The notes under the pieces are model-generated. The model had not been told where the DNA came from. It made no database searches and was given only the letters and a program-made list of their open reading frames with translations. From Anthracocystis setariae (Eukaryota; Basidiomycota; Ustilaginomycetes; Ustilaginales; Ustilaginaceae), in contig CAKMXJ010000032.1 in assembly GCA_928724745.1 (NCBI GenBank), positions 558,001-622,000 of the forward strand: 64,000 bases of DNA, written 5' to 3'. The position numbers and the translations under genes were made by a program. Below, one piece after another: positions 52,540 to 63,764 of the stretch (its first letter is position 1; the number at the start of each line of letters is the position of its first letter).

Positions 52540-53559
52540 ATGCCACCGAGAAGATCGTCAAGAGCTAAGAAAGCAGAGGAAGCAACGGCAGATCCCAAAG
52601 ATGTAGAGCCATCAGCACCAGCAGCCGAACGATTGGTAGTAGCAGATGCATCCACCTCGGCGTCAACCTCTGCTTCCAAGCCGAGGGGCAAGTCCAGAGC
52701 AGCGAGACATCAGCCACTCCTCGCTGAGCAACCTTCGGAAAGAACCGCGTCCGTCGTCAATGAAACCTCAAACGAGAAAGCGGCCACAATTCCCGAACCC
52801 GAACCAGCTGCAGCACCGTCTACCAAGTCAACCATGGAAGAACGCCAAGCACGACTTACTGCCTTGCGTGCCAAGATGGCCGCATCTACCCGCGCCAATC
52901 GCAAAGACATTCTGTCAGAGCAGTCGCGATCGCGCTCCATTGCATCCGAGCTCAAGAACCCCTCCGCCTCGCGAAAATTGCAGAAGGCTGAGAAGATCCT
53001 CGAAGAACGCGACCTTCGCGAGTCCGGTGAGGATGTGGAGCGACATCGTAACATGAACTACTCGCTCGAAGATAGCGAAAAGTGGGACGCCAAACTGGAG
53101 GAAAAGGAGAAGAAGAAAGACAAGGGGCCAGGTGACTTTGGCGATGCTGCAGAAAGGGCGTACCAGAGGCAGGTGAGGATGTTGAAACCCAACGTGGAAA
53201 AGTACAGAAAGGAGAGAGATGAGGCGGATGTAATGAGGATGTTCAGTCCCGCCAGCGGAACACTGTCGGTAAAGGGCAGACGGAAGCAGGTGCAGAGACA
53301 GGGTAACGCTGCGGAGGTAGAGACGATTCATTACGGTACGCACAGGCCGACGGATGATGCGATAGACAGGGTGGTAAATCATCTGAACCATGAGAAACAG
53401 GTGATTCAGAATCGCAGCAGGAGGAGACCGGACGATCCAGATGCAGAAGTCAACTACATCAACGATAGCAACAAGCATTTCAACAAGAAACTCAAGCGAT
53501 ACTACGACAAGCAGACGCAGGAGATCAGGGAGAACCTCGAGAGAGGAACCGCTCTGTAA
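52540..53559 (+). CDS. SYF2: Pre-mRNA splicing factor SYF2
   Basis: 339 residues, intronless. The N-terminal 110 residues are variable (basic RRSSRAKKAEE start, then Ser/Ala-rich). The SYF2 domain covers about 115-339: ERQARLTALRAKM, NYSLEDSEKWDAKLEEKE, FGDAAERAYQRQVRMLKP and NDSNKHFNKKLKRYYDK, ending in RENLERGTAL. These are classic SYF2/GCIP-interacting p29 motifs. SYF2 is a subunit of the Prp19-associated complex that stabilises the catalytic spliceosome in the nucleus. Shares a 275-base promoter with UPF3. Confidence 0.94.
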   Translation: MPPRRSSRAKKAEEATADPKDVEPSAPAAERLVVADASTSASTSASKPRGKSRAARHQPLLAEQPSERTASVVNETSNEKAATIPEPEPAAAPSTKSTMEERQARLTALRAKMAASTRANRKDILSEQSRSRSIASELKNPSASRKLQKAEKILEERDLRESGEDVERHRNMNYSLEDSEKWDAKLEEKEKKKDKGPGDFGDAAERAYQRQVRMLKPNVEKYRKERDEADVMRMFSPASGTLSVKGRRKQVQRQGNAAEVETIHYGTHRPTDDAIDRVVNHLNHEKQVIQNRSRRRPDDPDAEVNYINDSNKHFNKKLKRYYDKQTQEIRENLERGTAL

Positions 53560-53866
53560 TCTCGCTGCAATGCCATCAACTACTGTAGTTCACCTTCATA
53601 CCCCTCTTGTTTCAATTGCTGACGAGGCCAGCATACCATGCATAAGGTCAAGATGAACAGATTCATTGCATTTCGTGTCGTGAATTGTCCCTTGTAGTGG
53701 GTGCGTCAAGTCCTCGAAAGCAGGTCACTACATACGAGGAGCTCGAAGGCGAATTTGGTGCAGAACGGGGTCATGCTTGATCGGCGACAGTCCATTGGCG
53801 TCTACACTTAGCGAGTGTTGAAAGCGGACCCACACGTAATCATCGTCGCGGCCAGCCGACGACAGT
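53560..53866. other. Convergent 3' region, SYF2 and exo-glucanase
   Basis: 307 bases with no gene; presumably both 3' UTRs. Confidence 0.5.
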
Positions 53867-55351
53867 TCAGCAGCGGGCGTTAGGCCTTGAATCGAGGTTG
53901 CGCGTGATCCAGCCGCCATTCAGACCGCGCTGGTAGTCCCAGTCAGCGGCATTTTCCGTCTTCCATGTCCAGAAGATCCAACCCGAAGCTCGCTCATAGA
54001 CCGAGATCTGCGTCTCAAACAGCCGCTGAAGCTGAGCCTTGTAGTCATCCGAGAAGTCGTATCCAGACCCGCTCTTGCCGTGACAGCTTCCAACATAGTA
54101 ACTACCTCGACCATAACTACCATCGTAACGGGCACCAACACCCCTTCCATTGAGGTACTTGGCACAGTCAGTGGGTGCAGTCGTCCACTCGCCCACCACA
54201 GTCCAGAGGTTGCCATTCGAAGAGGCGAGTCCGTTTGCTTGGCTGCAGTACTTGTCAAGACGCTGGTCTTCAGACATGGCCACCTCTTGAGGCGAGAAGA
54301 CACTGTAAATATGGGTGTCAAGCAAAACCTGCTGATATTGGGGAGGCTGCATGTAGCCTTTCCAGTAGTCCAGCGTCTGGAATGCATCGTGGATCATGAT
54401 GGCGGCATTGCCAAACTTGGAACGAACGCCATAGTAGCCGTCATTGTAGTACGTCTTGGTGTAGGGCAGCATGTTTCCACCAAAGAAGCCAGCAGGCTCG
54501 TTGAGCAGCTCAATGGCGGTGACGGTGCCATCGTACTGGGCAAAGCGAGCAGCAATGGTCGAGATGACGTTCTCGGCACGTCCACGGTTGTCGCCATTGT
54601 CATTGGGCCAGCTGGCAGCACCTTTTCGTCCAGAGTTGTCAAAGCCATTCTGAGACCCAGGGACACCATGCAGATCAATGATGACCTTGAGACCGTGGTT
54701 TCTAGACCATTGAACTGCACGCTCAAGGTAGTCAGCCTGGTTAGCATGGACATAAGGCTCTCCATGCGAAGTGTCGAAAGCCCAGTAGCCTATCGGGATG
54801 CGTACATGGTTGAGACCAGCAGCAGCGATGTTGGCAAAGTCGGCCTCGCTGTAGAATGTGTTCCAGTGGTGTATCATTCTGCCATAAGGATTGCTGGCAT
54901 ACTGACCGAACGTCCATTCATCAATGATACGATTGTCACCAGTACGGTCAAACAGGCTGGGGGTGATCCATGGCTCAGCTACCAGCCAGCCACCAATGTT
55001 GACACCACGGACCTGTGCATAGGGGCAAATAGATAGATATGATACCTTCATGTCAGCGATATGAGCCTCGGCACCACTTGGAGCAATTGCATCACTTACC
55101 TTCTGGCTGCCGTATGCGAAACCTGGGTTCTGCCGAGATTCAAGGACGATGCGGGGGTTGGAGAGAAGTTCACCTCGTTCGTCCCGGAGCGAATCTTGAA
55201 GCTGCCCCCTTTCGTTGGCGCGAATCACCGGGCGAGTATCATTACCAAAGGGCAGAAAGGCGCCGATGGGAGCGGGAGCTGCCCCAGTCTGCTGCGGCCC
55301 GAGAGCGATGGCGGTAGCGAGGACTGGGATGAGGGAAAGTATAAGCCTCAT
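53867..55351 (-). CDS. Secreted exo-beta-1,3-glucanase, GH5_9 type
   Basis: Two exons, join(53867..55012,55100..55351), give 465 residues. The unspliced frame is also open because the 87-nt intron is a multiple of three with no stop. It has a GTAAGT donor, a CGCTGAC branch-site-like word and a GCACAG acceptor. Removing it restores GSQK-VRGVNIGGWLV, the conserved start of this family. ATG at 55351 begins a signal peptide (LILSLIPVLATAIA). The acid/base Glu256 lies in LLNEPAGF and the nucleophile Glu359 in VVGEWTTA; conserved RIPIGYWA and DLHGVPGSQNG are present. The family removes glucose from the ends of beta-1,3-glucan during wall remodelling, outside the cell. The longer 499-residue frame begins at a non-ATG codon and is not preferred. 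Confidence 0.93.
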   Translation of the reverse strand: MRLILSLIPVLATAIALGPQQTGAAPAPIGAFLPFGNDTRPVIRANERGQLQDSLRDERGELLSNPRIVLESRQNPGFAYGSQKVSDAIAPSGAEAHIADMKVSYLSICPYAQVRGVNIGGWLVAEPWITPSLFDRTGDNRIIDEWTFGQYASNPYGRMIHHWNTFYSEADFANIAAAGLNHVRIPIGYWAFDTSHGEPYVHANQADYLERAVQWSRNHGLKVIIDLHGVPGSQNGFDNSGRKGAASWPNDNGDNRGRAENVISTIAARFAQYDGTVTAIELLNEPAGFFGGNMLPYTKTYYNDGYYGVRSKFGNAAIMIHDAFQTLDYWKGYMQPPQYQQVLLDTHIYSVFSPQEVAMSEDQRLDKYCSQANGLASSNGNLWTVVGEWTTAPTDCAKYLNGRGVGARYDGSYGRGSYYVGSCHGKSGSGYDFSDDYKAQLQRLFETQISVYERASGWIFWTWKTENAADWDYQRGLNGGWITRNLDSRPNARC

Positions 55352-57740
55352 GTTGACTTGCGCCACAGTTTGCTAGCTAGCTCCCAAAGACAAAGGTATT
55401 GAAGCAAGTTCACACCGGCGTCCCAAGAGGCGTGAGAAGGAAAAGTACGAGATGTGGGAGCAGTTGCCAGGTAGCCTCCAGCAAAGAAGAGAATAATGAG
55501 GAGGACGAAGGCAGGTCAAGACGGATCCGAGCAGAATTGAGCTTGCGGAAAAGGAAGCACCCGCCGCTGCCAACCAATGCTTGTATATATGAGAACAAGT
55601 TGGAAGGCTATGTGCACTATGGTGCGTATCCGACCTGCGGGGAACGAGCACTGAGGTAGTAGGAATGAAGGCGGTTTTGCGAGAACAAAGAATGGTGAAG
55701 GATGCAGAGAGAAGCAGGTTTACCGGGAAACCCTCAGTCAATGACGGGTTGTTGGTATGAGGCAAGGGCTGAGAAGATGGAAGAGACCAGGATCGAGAAG
55801 GAAGGAGAACAAAGAGGGGCTGGAAGGGGAGGGTCTGAGCGCATACAAGGGAAACATCTGTCGTGGACGACTGTAGCTCGAACGTCCAAGTAGTGGTGTT
55901 TTAGGAGCCGGGCTTTCGCAACAGCGAGAATGTGCAAAGGGTTCAAGTCGAAAGACGATTGCGAAACCTTGACATTGTCTCACAAAGCAACACCACGCAG
56001 TCTGAGTTGAGCAAAGCAACAAACTTGCTCGTGAAGCATGGACGCTGGCGGTCGAGTCGAGCGATCGGCAAGAAATGCAGGAGTATCAAAGCGAGCTAGT
56101 TGGAGCCAGCGATCGGCCGCATGCGGTGTATCACTCAAGGCAGAGTAGACGCGGATTGAATCGCAGAGACAAAGTGAAAAGCAGCTGTCAAATGAAGATT
56201 CCATTCGAGGGAAACATCGCGGCCAAGACCCAGTCAGATCGATGTGAAAGGCTAACAAGATGGCTAAGCAAATCCAGAATGTACTTTGTGGTCATGACGG
56301 CGTGGGCAGGCTATCCTATTTGGGTCTTGCCGCTAGTCTTAGCTTTGCAGCTCGCTTCTAGACCAGACAAAAGAGAGACATGCACGAACCCTTAACGGTT
56401 AAGCGAGACAAACACCAAAGTGGTTTTGATTCTACGTATAGTCCACTTGTGCCGGCCAAGCCGTCTCGACCAACGTCGGAATGCATGCGTCTTTGCCGTG
56501 ACCGTGTACCGTTACCATGGCTATTCTGTTGGCTTACATCGGCCACAAAGACGGATTGTGTGGAGAACACATGTCTCTGCAGCGCCTGATTACGAACAGC
56601 TCGACGTAGCCGAACTATCACGCCTGCTCAAGCCCGCTACTGGGATGTGATTAGCTTGGCTAGTTTAACTGTACAGTACTGTTTTGTAAAGTCTCGTTTG
56701 GGCGTACTGTGGTGCATACAAGCTTCAACTTGATGCCGCGAGGGTTTTCGGTTTCGCTCATGGCGAGAGCCGCGTCGTTTAAATGGTGCTTGTCTCGGTT
56801 TGCGACAATGTCCGGAACCTGATTGTACTGTACATGGTTGCCGGCAATCCGGCAGAGATGTGCTGCTGCTGTCAATTAAAGAAATGGCAGAGTGTGGGGC
56901 TCGTCGATGTATCATCTGCCTGCACGCTTGCACGCTTGAGAGGCGCACTTCGGACTTTCGAAACGGCGTCTGCCATTATTTTGCATCTCGGCGGATTTTT
57001 AGACTTTGGAAAATTTGCCGAGGCATCTAATTCACAACTTTGTATTTGTGCGGTTGCTTTGCGGCATCTACGAATCCGCTCTGGGCCTGCAGCACCCCCC
57101 TCTTGGCTTGGTGGGCATGCTCGCTGTTGCCTTGGCGTCTTGATGCATCCTACTCCTCGTGTCCTGTCCGACATTGACATTGTGCTGCACACTACAGCTC
57201 CGCGTCACCACCGACGAGCGACAGTCGAATCGGACCATCACATGATCCTGCTGTATGCCGGCCCGAACGCTTTGCATACTGTACCTAAAAAGGGGACCAT
57301 CGCTTGAGCATCTCGTGTTTGCTTTCCATCTGTGCAGGCATGATGATTTGCTTGTGACGGTGGGTCAAAGCAACTCTGGCGACAACAAAATGGCTTGCCT
57401 ACCTGCGATTGATCGGACATCAACCGATCCGTCTCTGTGCCACTTCAACATAAGCATGACCATATGGTCTAGTGTGGACATCGACGTTCGATGCGCGCTT
57501 CGGCATGAGCGACTGTCCCCTTTCGTATATGTATGCAAGTCCTTTGCTTTCCTCGTTGCCCGTTGACCAGCATCCGCCCTGCTGTATCCGATGCGAGTTG
57601 GCAGAACTGTCGATTTCGAGTCCCAACATCCAACCAGTGAGATGTCTCGATCATTGAGACCTGCTTCTTCTTGACCGTCTCGGCTCACCGAGCCTTGCAA
57701 TGTGCCAACCTACAGTATCGTGCTGCGCGACTCATACCTT

Positions 57741-57741
<1 letters not shown>

Positions 57742-57808
<67 letters not shown>
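57742..57808. repeat. (CA)n dinucleotide microsatellite
   Basis: 67 bases of perfect CA repeat, about 33 units. It lies about 530 bases upstream of the UPF1 start codon and is likely to vary in length between strains. Confidence 0.95.
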
Positions 57809-57810
<2 letters not shown>

Positions 57811-58065
57811 GCAGCTCGAATCGCATCAACGCTGAGTTGGCCAGGGTTGTAGTGGAAGGCTCTTCATTCGGCCACGATCCGCGAATCACATTGCACCGCG
57901 CCGATGGTAGATCGCGTAGTTAAATTTTCTAATTGCTGTTCGATTCTAGCAGTTGACAGCTCAACCTTACTTTTTTGACGGAATGGATTACAGCTGGCTG
58001 ACAAATCAAGATTCTGCGCGAGGACCAGCACGAACCCTTCAAACTTTGCCGACTGAGCTTCCGAG

Positions 58066-58296
58066 ATGAATGCGCTTCTTGTCAACACTCTTCCTTCATC
58101 AGAGACGTGGCATTCATTCATACAAACGCTCGTCTTTATCTACCACCTGCGTCGTGACCATACAACAAGGGCAACTCATCATTCCCTGAACCGCGCCACA
58201 GCCTCACATCCCCTCGCGGCTTCACCTGGAGCTCACTGGTACCTTAAAACCAATCTTTCCGGTTGGTCCAAGCATCTGATTCTCCACATGCCCTGA
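58066..58296 (+). promoter_or_regulatory. uORF frame ahead of UPF1, ending in a two-codon ATG-CCC-TGA
   Basis: An ATG at 58066 opens a 76-codon frame that ends at a TGA at 58294-58296, 44 bases before the UPF1 ATG. The last in-frame ATG is at 58288, so transcripts starting after 58073 would carry only the minimal uORF ATG-CCC-TGA. A second ATG at 58070 opens another uORF. The uORF reading is seen directly; regulation is inferred. Confidence 0.4.
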
Positions 58297-58340
58297 ACAG
58301 CAATCCAAACTGCCGTCGGCCTTGATCGACCATAGCCAGC

Positions 58341-61300
58341 ATGTCGGATAGCTACCACTTCGAGCATTTCGACGGTGCTTCCTCCTACGACGCCAGCAGC
58401 TCAGAGTACTCTTACACCGATGGCGCATCGCGCGCTTCCAGCCGTTCCAATGCTTCCAAGCATACAAAGTCGAAAGTCGATCCCCGTCGCCAGGACTTTG
58501 ACCTTGACTTGGATCTCGATGCGATCAGCAACCTTCACTTGTCCGAGAACGATCTCGACCCTTTGCACTCGCACGCACACTCTCACCTGCCAACCCAAGC
58601 CGATGGTCAGTCGCTTCTAGCCCACGATAGCGCTCCAAACTCCCACCAGTCCCATGCCAGTTTGCGACCTGACCTCGACAGCATCGGAGACGAAGTAGAT
58701 GCGTCTTCGCTCCAGAATTTGCCCGAGCATGCTTGCTCGTACTGTGGCATCTTCAATCCCTCCTGCGTTGTCAAGTGCCTGATCTGCAACAAGTGGTTCT
58801 GCAACTCGCGAGGCTCCACTTCAGGCTCGCATATCGTCAATCATCTCGTCCGAGCCAAGCACAAGGAAGTTGTGTTGCACGCCGAGTCGCCTTTGGGAGA
58901 GACGACTCCCGAATGCTACAACTGTGGAGCGAAGAATGTCTTCCTTCTTGGCTTCATCCCTGCCAAGAGCGAGACCGTCGTCGTTCTCCTCTGCCGTCAA
59001 CCCTGCGCTGCCATGTCCAACTCGAAAGACATCATCTGGGACACCAGTCAGTGGTCGCCTCTCATCGAAGATCGATGTTTCCTCACTTGGCTCGTCAAGG
59101 TCCCATCCGAACATGAGCAGCTCCGTGCCCGTCCGGTTACTCTGCAGCAAATCAACCGCCTCGAAGAGCTCTGGAAGGAGAACGCCAGCGCCAGTCTCGA
59201 AGATCTCGACAAGCCTGGCATCGACGAGGAGCCCAACGGGATCCTTCTCCGCTACGACGATGCCTATCAATACCAAAACATCTTTGGGCCTCTCGTCAAG
59301 ATCGAAGCAGACTATGATCGCAAGCTTAAAGAGTCGCAGACACAGCAGGACCTTGTCGTCCGATGGGACCAAGGTCTCAACCAGAAGAAGATTGCTTGGT
59401 TGGTATTACCCAAGCTCGAAAGCGGAGAAGTTCGCTTGGCTGTCGGCGACGAGCTCAAGCTCCGCTATCGCGGCGAGCTGGCACCACCCTGGGAAGGCAT
59501 CGGTCATGTCATCAAGATTCCCAACAACGTCTCGGATGAAGTTGCGCTCGAGCTCAAGAGATCCGATGGCGTGCCAGATCACTGCACACACAACTTTGCC
59601 GCCGACTTTGTCTGGAAGGCCACGTCCTTTGATCGCATGCAGAGCGCCATGAAGACCTTTGCTCTAGACGAGCAGAGTCTCAGTGCTCACATCTACCACA
59701 AGCTGCTGGGCCACGAGATCGAAAACACCACTTTGCGTACCACCATGCCCAAGCGTTTCAGTGCGCCAAACCTTCCCGAGCTCAATCATAGTCAAGTCAA
59801 TGCAGTCAAGAGCGTCTTGCAAAAGCACCTCAGCTTGATTCAAGGTCCTCCTGGTACCGGTAAGACCGTTACGAGTGCCACGATCGTCTACCAGCTTAGC
59901 AAGATGAATCCTGGGCCGGTGCTGGTCTGCGCGCCGTCAAACGTTGCTGTCGACCAGCTCACCGAGAAGATCCATGCCACCGGTCTCAAGGTGGTCCGTC
60001 TCACTGCCAAGAGTCGTGAGGCGCTGGACAGCCCCATCAGCTTCTTGACGCTTCACGAGCAGGTCGCCAACAATGACACGCACATCGAACTGCAAAAGCT
60101 CATCCAGCTCAAAAATGAACAGGGCGAGCTTAGCAGTAGTGACGAACGCAAGTACAAGGCACTCACTCGTGCCTGTGAGAAGGAAATCCTTAGTACGGCA
60201 GACGTCATCTGCTGCACCTGTGTGGGTTGCGGTGACCCGCGTCTCTCGAAAATCAAGTTCCGCACCGTACTCGTCGACGAGGCTACACAGGCTGCGGAAC
60301 CAGAGTGCATGATCCCGCTCGTCATGGGCTGCAAACAGGTGGTATTTGTCGGTGATCACCTCCAGCTGGGTCCCGTCATCATGAACAAGAAAGCGGCGCG
60401 CGCGGGTCTCAGTCAAAGTCTCTTCGAGCGTCTCATCATGCTTGGCAACCGCCCCATCCGTCTGCAGGTGCAATACCGCATGCATCCTTGTCTCTCCGAA
60501 TTCCCTTCCAACATGTTCTACGAAGGTACGTTGCAGAACGGCATCACTGCCCCAGAGCGATTGCGCAAAGACATCGACTTTCCTTGGCCCGTGCCGTCGC
60601 TTCCGATGTTTTTCTTCCAAAACTTGGGCCAAGAAGAGATCTCGAGCAGTGGCACCTCGTTCCTCAACCGTACCGAAGCTTCCAACGTCGAAAAGATCGT
60701 CACGCGTTTCTTCAAGGCCGGTGTCAAGCCCTCGCAAATTGGCATCGTGACTCCTTACGAGGGTCAAAGGAGCTATGTCGTCAACCACATGCAGCTGCAT
60801 GGGTCGCTCAAGAAAGAACTGTACCGCGATGTGGAAGTGGCCAGTGTCGACGCCTTCCAGGGCCGTGAGAAGGACTACATCATTCTCAGCTGCGTTCGTA
60901 GCAATGAGCACCAAGGCATCGGATTTTTGAGTGACCCTCGACGTCTCAACGTGGCTCTCACTCGTGCTCGATTCGGTCTTGTCATCTTGGGTAATCCCAA
61001 GGTGCTTAACAAGCACCCACTTTGGCACTACTTGCTCGTCCATTACAAGGAAAAGGGCTGTCTTGTCGAAGGCGTCCTGTCCAACTTGCAGCCAAGTATG
61101 ATCCAGTTCCCCAAGCCACGTCGTCCTCTCCAGAAGCCCGGTGATCTGTTGGCCCGCCATCGCCACGACGTTGGCGGTGCAGACAGCTACGGCATCCCAC
61201 GCGGCGGTCGAATGCCCGACACAGGGGCGAAGAGCGGCCCGAACGAACTCGGCTTCTTCCGCACGCATGACCCTATGTCATACATTCCCAGCGACGCTCA

Positions 61301-61628
61301 AAGTGTCACTAGCCTTGGTACCCAAGCCACCTATCCTTCAGCGCACCTCTCGGTTGGAGGCATGCATGGACCCTATGCTAGCAGCATCGTCAGCCAGGAT
61401 GTCGATACCGAGAGCCTGGCTGGAAGCTTGGCCGCACCTGCTAGCATTACTTACAGCCAAAGTGACCGCCTGCGACGACGCCTCAGCTTGAGCAGCATGG
61501 GCGGCGCCTCGGACCTGACCAGTCTTGACAACTACAAGGGCGATGGAGGCTACGTTGGTGGACATGACGATGATGCTGGATCCACTTTTTCGGCCGCCAT
61601 CTCGCAGTCGTCTTTCACCACATTTTGA
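58341..61628 (+). CDS. UPF1: RNA helicase UPF1 (nonsense-mediated decay)
   Basis: 1095 residues, intronless. A disordered N-terminus (1-128) is followed by the Cys/His-rich zinc domain from C132 ([34 protein letters not shown]). The superfamily-1 helicase core has Walker A GPPGTGKT at 502-509, [40 protein letters not shown] and NVALTRAR, all close to human UPF1. The C-terminal tail has several SQ and SP sites, the kind phosphorylated by SMG1 in animals, though no kinase gene is visible here. UPF1 reads translation termination and starts mRNA decay in the cytoplasm, with UPF3 as a partner encoded nearby. Start ATG is preceded by a short uORF. Confidence 0.96.
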   Translation: MSDSYHFEHFDGASSYDASSSEYSYTDGASRASSRSNASKHTKSKVDPRRQDFDLDLDLDAISNLHLSENDLDPLHSHAHSHLPTQADGQSLLAHDSAPNSHQSHASLRPDLDSIGDEVDASSLQNLPEHACSYCGIFNPSCVVKCLICNKWFCNSRGSTSGSHIVNHLVRAKHKEVVLHAESPLGETTPECYNCGAKNVFLLGFIPAKSETVVVLLCRQPCAAMSNSKDIIWDTSQWSPLIEDRCFLTWLVKVPSEHEQLRARPVTLQQINRLEELWKENASASLEDLDKPGIDEEPNGILLRYDDAYQYQNIFGPLVKIEADYDRKLKESQTQQDLVVRWDQGLNQKKIAWLVLPKLESGEVRLAVGDELKLRYRGELAPPWEGIGHVIKIPNNVSDEVALELKRSDGVPDHCTHNFAADFVWKATSFDRMQSAMKTFALDEQSLSAHIYHKLLGHEIENTTLRTTMPKRFSAPNLPELNHSQVNAVKSVLQKHLSLIQGPPGTGKTVTSATIVYQLSKMNPGPVLVCAPSNVAVDQLTEKIHATGLKVVRLTAKSREALDSPISFLTLHEQVANNDTHIELQKLIQLKNEQGELSSSDERKYKALTRACEKEILSTADVICCTCVGCGDPRLSKIKFRTVLVDEATQAAEPECMIPLVMGCKQVVFVGDHLQLGPVIMNKKAARAGLSQSLFERLIMLGNRPIRLQVQYRMHPCLSEFPSNMFYEGTLQNGITAPERLRKDIDFPWPVPSLPMFFFQNLGQEEISSSGTSFLNRTEASNVEKIVTRFFKAGVKPSQIGIVTPYEGQRSYVVNHMQLHGSLKKELYRDVEVASVDAFQGREKDYIILSCVRSNEHQGIGFLSDPRRLNVALTRARFGLVILGNPKVLNKHPLWHYLLVHYKEKGCLVEGVLSNLQPSMIQFPKPRRPLQKPGDLLARHRHDVGGADSYGIPRGGRMPDTGAKSGPNELGFFRTHDPMSYIPSDAQSVTSLGTQATYPSAHLSVGGMHGPYASSIVSQDVDTESLAGSLAAPASITYSQSDRLRRRLSLSSMGGASDLTSLDNYKGDGGYVGGHDDDAGSTFSAAISQSSFTTF

Positions 61629-63252
61629 AGTGTTCTGAATATCTCCGACTAGAAATTTTTCCATGCCACCGCCGGCTTCCTTCGAGCTTACTAGAGTCTC
61701 TGCAAAGTCGAGCTTTGCTTGTCGCAAGTCTTCATCTCGGGAAGAGGAATGCAAGCTGAGATCCGATCACTGATCTCGTCCACTTGAGAGATCAAAGGGC
61801 CAACACAGCTTCGATCCATCCGGTCCATCGCATTCGCTCGATAGCAAGGTCCGCACACCAAACCCCTCGCCGATCTCTTTTACATTACCGTAGATATTTC
61901 GCCTCTGCGGAACTCGACCTCATGTAGACATCGTCCCAAGCGGCGCGTTGCGTTTGTGATCTTTCATCTTCGGCAATCAAGTACTGCTTTGATCCATTCT
62001 GAATGTGTATGGCGCCGGACCCTGCTCGATCCCGTCTGTGCCAGCATGTTGCTACCGTACAGTACAGTGCAGTTCTGTGCTGTTTCGGCCAGTGGTCGGG
62101 AGCCGTTCACTAAGATCGCCGATGTCGTGGCCGAGCCACCACCTGTCCGCTTGAGCAATTTACAGTATGGAGCATCTGTTGGGAAATAGTACCTGATTGT
62201 CACCTTGGATAGATGCATCGATAGCATGCGGACCTTAGCAGGGATGCAAGCATGTTATTCGACTGCTGTGCAGTGGGACGCTGCATCTGTGGGGTCACCT
62301 TTCCGCGCCCACGCTTGGACCTGTTCGTGGCTGAACGGGCACCGCCATCGAGCGAGTTCGATTGTTGAATTCGAGTTTACTGCTCATACAAACGCCTGAA
62401 ACTTCTTATTTGACAGTTGAGTTTTCAAGCTCAGATCTCGAAGATTCATGCACCCCTTTTTTATAATGTAGAAGAAACATGCAGGTCCCCTTGCATTGGC
62501 TACAGGACTTCTTGTCTCGGGCTCACACCGAGGATCGGTGCGGTATCCTTGCCTGCCTCTCCCCTCTCTGTCTCATTCAGCTGCCGAAACAAGGCTCATT
62601 CGCCAACTTGATCGTGTCATTTGCCTGTTAGTCTCAGTCGGCCCCGTTTATCTGTCACTTCCAAATGGCCCCACTCCATCTGCCATGCCTTGTTCTCTGC
62701 GGTCAGAAGCACTTTTGACATGCGCTCCTCAATGCAGTTCACCGCCCGCATGGAACGTCGGTCCGGTTCAACACCCGTTGCTCTATCTCCGATGCGCAAC
62801 GGCATCGCGTATCGTAGACATCTTCGTCCAAGGTTACAATTTCGCTTCGGAGCTCAGTGCACCTCCCGTCGACTGCACCTTTCGTGTGGTAACTGCTAGC
62901 GATGCACGAGAGACTGATTTTATCACAACAATGGGTTGGTGTTGCTGCGTTGAGGGCGCGCATGCGTGTGCATGCAGTCCGAACCTGTTCGTCGCTCGCT
63001 CGCTTATGATTGTGGGCGAGCCGAGTAAAATATGAACCCTCGCTTTTTTGGCTAGGTTGTGCGGAGCTCGGAGTCGTGCAACGCCTAAGAGCTGCAAAAC
63101 CCTCGCTTGCGTCGTGCAGAAAGAGCTAGACGAACGCCACAGGTTCGCGAGGAAGAAGCATGCGCCTCGTCGACATTTCAGCTGCTGATCGCCTCGCTTT
63201 CGACCGAACTTCACCGGCGTCGACGCTGTGCGGGCTTATGCAGTATCCTATG
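61629..63252. other. Intergenic region downstream of UPF1
   Basis: 1.6 kb with many short frames and no credible gene. It includes a GTACAGTACAGTGCAG word at 62057-62072. Confidence 0.5.
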
Positions 63253-63253
63253 G

Positions 63254-63764
63254 TACTCGCAGCAATCCTTTCTCTTCTTGACTTTACCTTGTTGCCTGAC
63301 CTGGTTGCGATTCACCTTGTCTGTACGATTCTTCCATTCTATCACGATTTTGTATATCATCTACAGCTCGACATCCGACCGTCGTGTTGTTGGCAAGTTG
63401 AACGATATCTCCATCCAACACGCACTTCGCCATCTCACAGAGCTCTACAGCAGCTTCTCGAAGATCCATCAGCAACGGCGGGAGCCTTTGTGAATCAAGG
63501 CTGCGTGTCAAGGCTTGACCATCATAGCACGATAGCTTCACCTGGCACCACGTTCAAGCGCCTGCTTCGTCTCATCTGCGCTAGACACGAATAGCAGCCT
63601 CATCTCGGGAACGCCCCTTGCCCCTTGTCGTGTCAGATCTCCCACCTTTTTTCCTGCTACCACTAAACTAGATTCCGTTTTCGTCCCTCGTCACCCCTCT
63701 GCACGGATCCCCAATCCGCGAGCTAGGTCGTTCCTGCTCACTGGGTTCTGCGGAGGCACCGATC
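63254..63764 (+). promoter_or_regulatory. ATG-free leader of the right-edge gene
   Basis: No ATG on the + strand over about 510 bases, which ends at the start codon at 63765. The sequence is CT-rich. It resembles the larger ATG-free stretch at 42017-43756 and supports both the start codon choice and a long 5' UTR. Confidence 0.5.

Larger units (their letters stand above)
55352..58340. other. 3 kb intergenic region between exo-glucanase and UPF1
   Basis: No confident gene, although a 174-codon frame with an ATG exists at 56783-57307. Contents: GTAC-type words at 56671-56682, 56825-56833 and 57277-57286, a CA dinucleotide repeat, and uORFs close to the UPF1 start. Confidence 0.5.

Noticed and set aside
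54080..55036. 318-codon open frame antisense to the exo-glucanase
   Set aside because: Entirely opposite the GH5 gene and without family motifs.
56783..57307. 174-codon ORF with an ATG between the exo-glucanase and UPF1
   Set aside because: Codon use is unlike the neighbouring genes, the text is Cys- and His-rich without motifs, and several overlapping frames exist on the other strand.
59937..61268. 443-codon open frame antisense to UPF1
   Set aside because: Lies entirely within the conserved UPF1 helicase frame; a shadow of codon bias.
63160..63594. 144-codon ORF with an ATG, upstream of the right-edge gene
   Set aside because: No family features, poor codon use, and most of it lies in the ATG-free leader of the gene starting at 63765. 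A uORF-like frame is possible but not supported as a gene.
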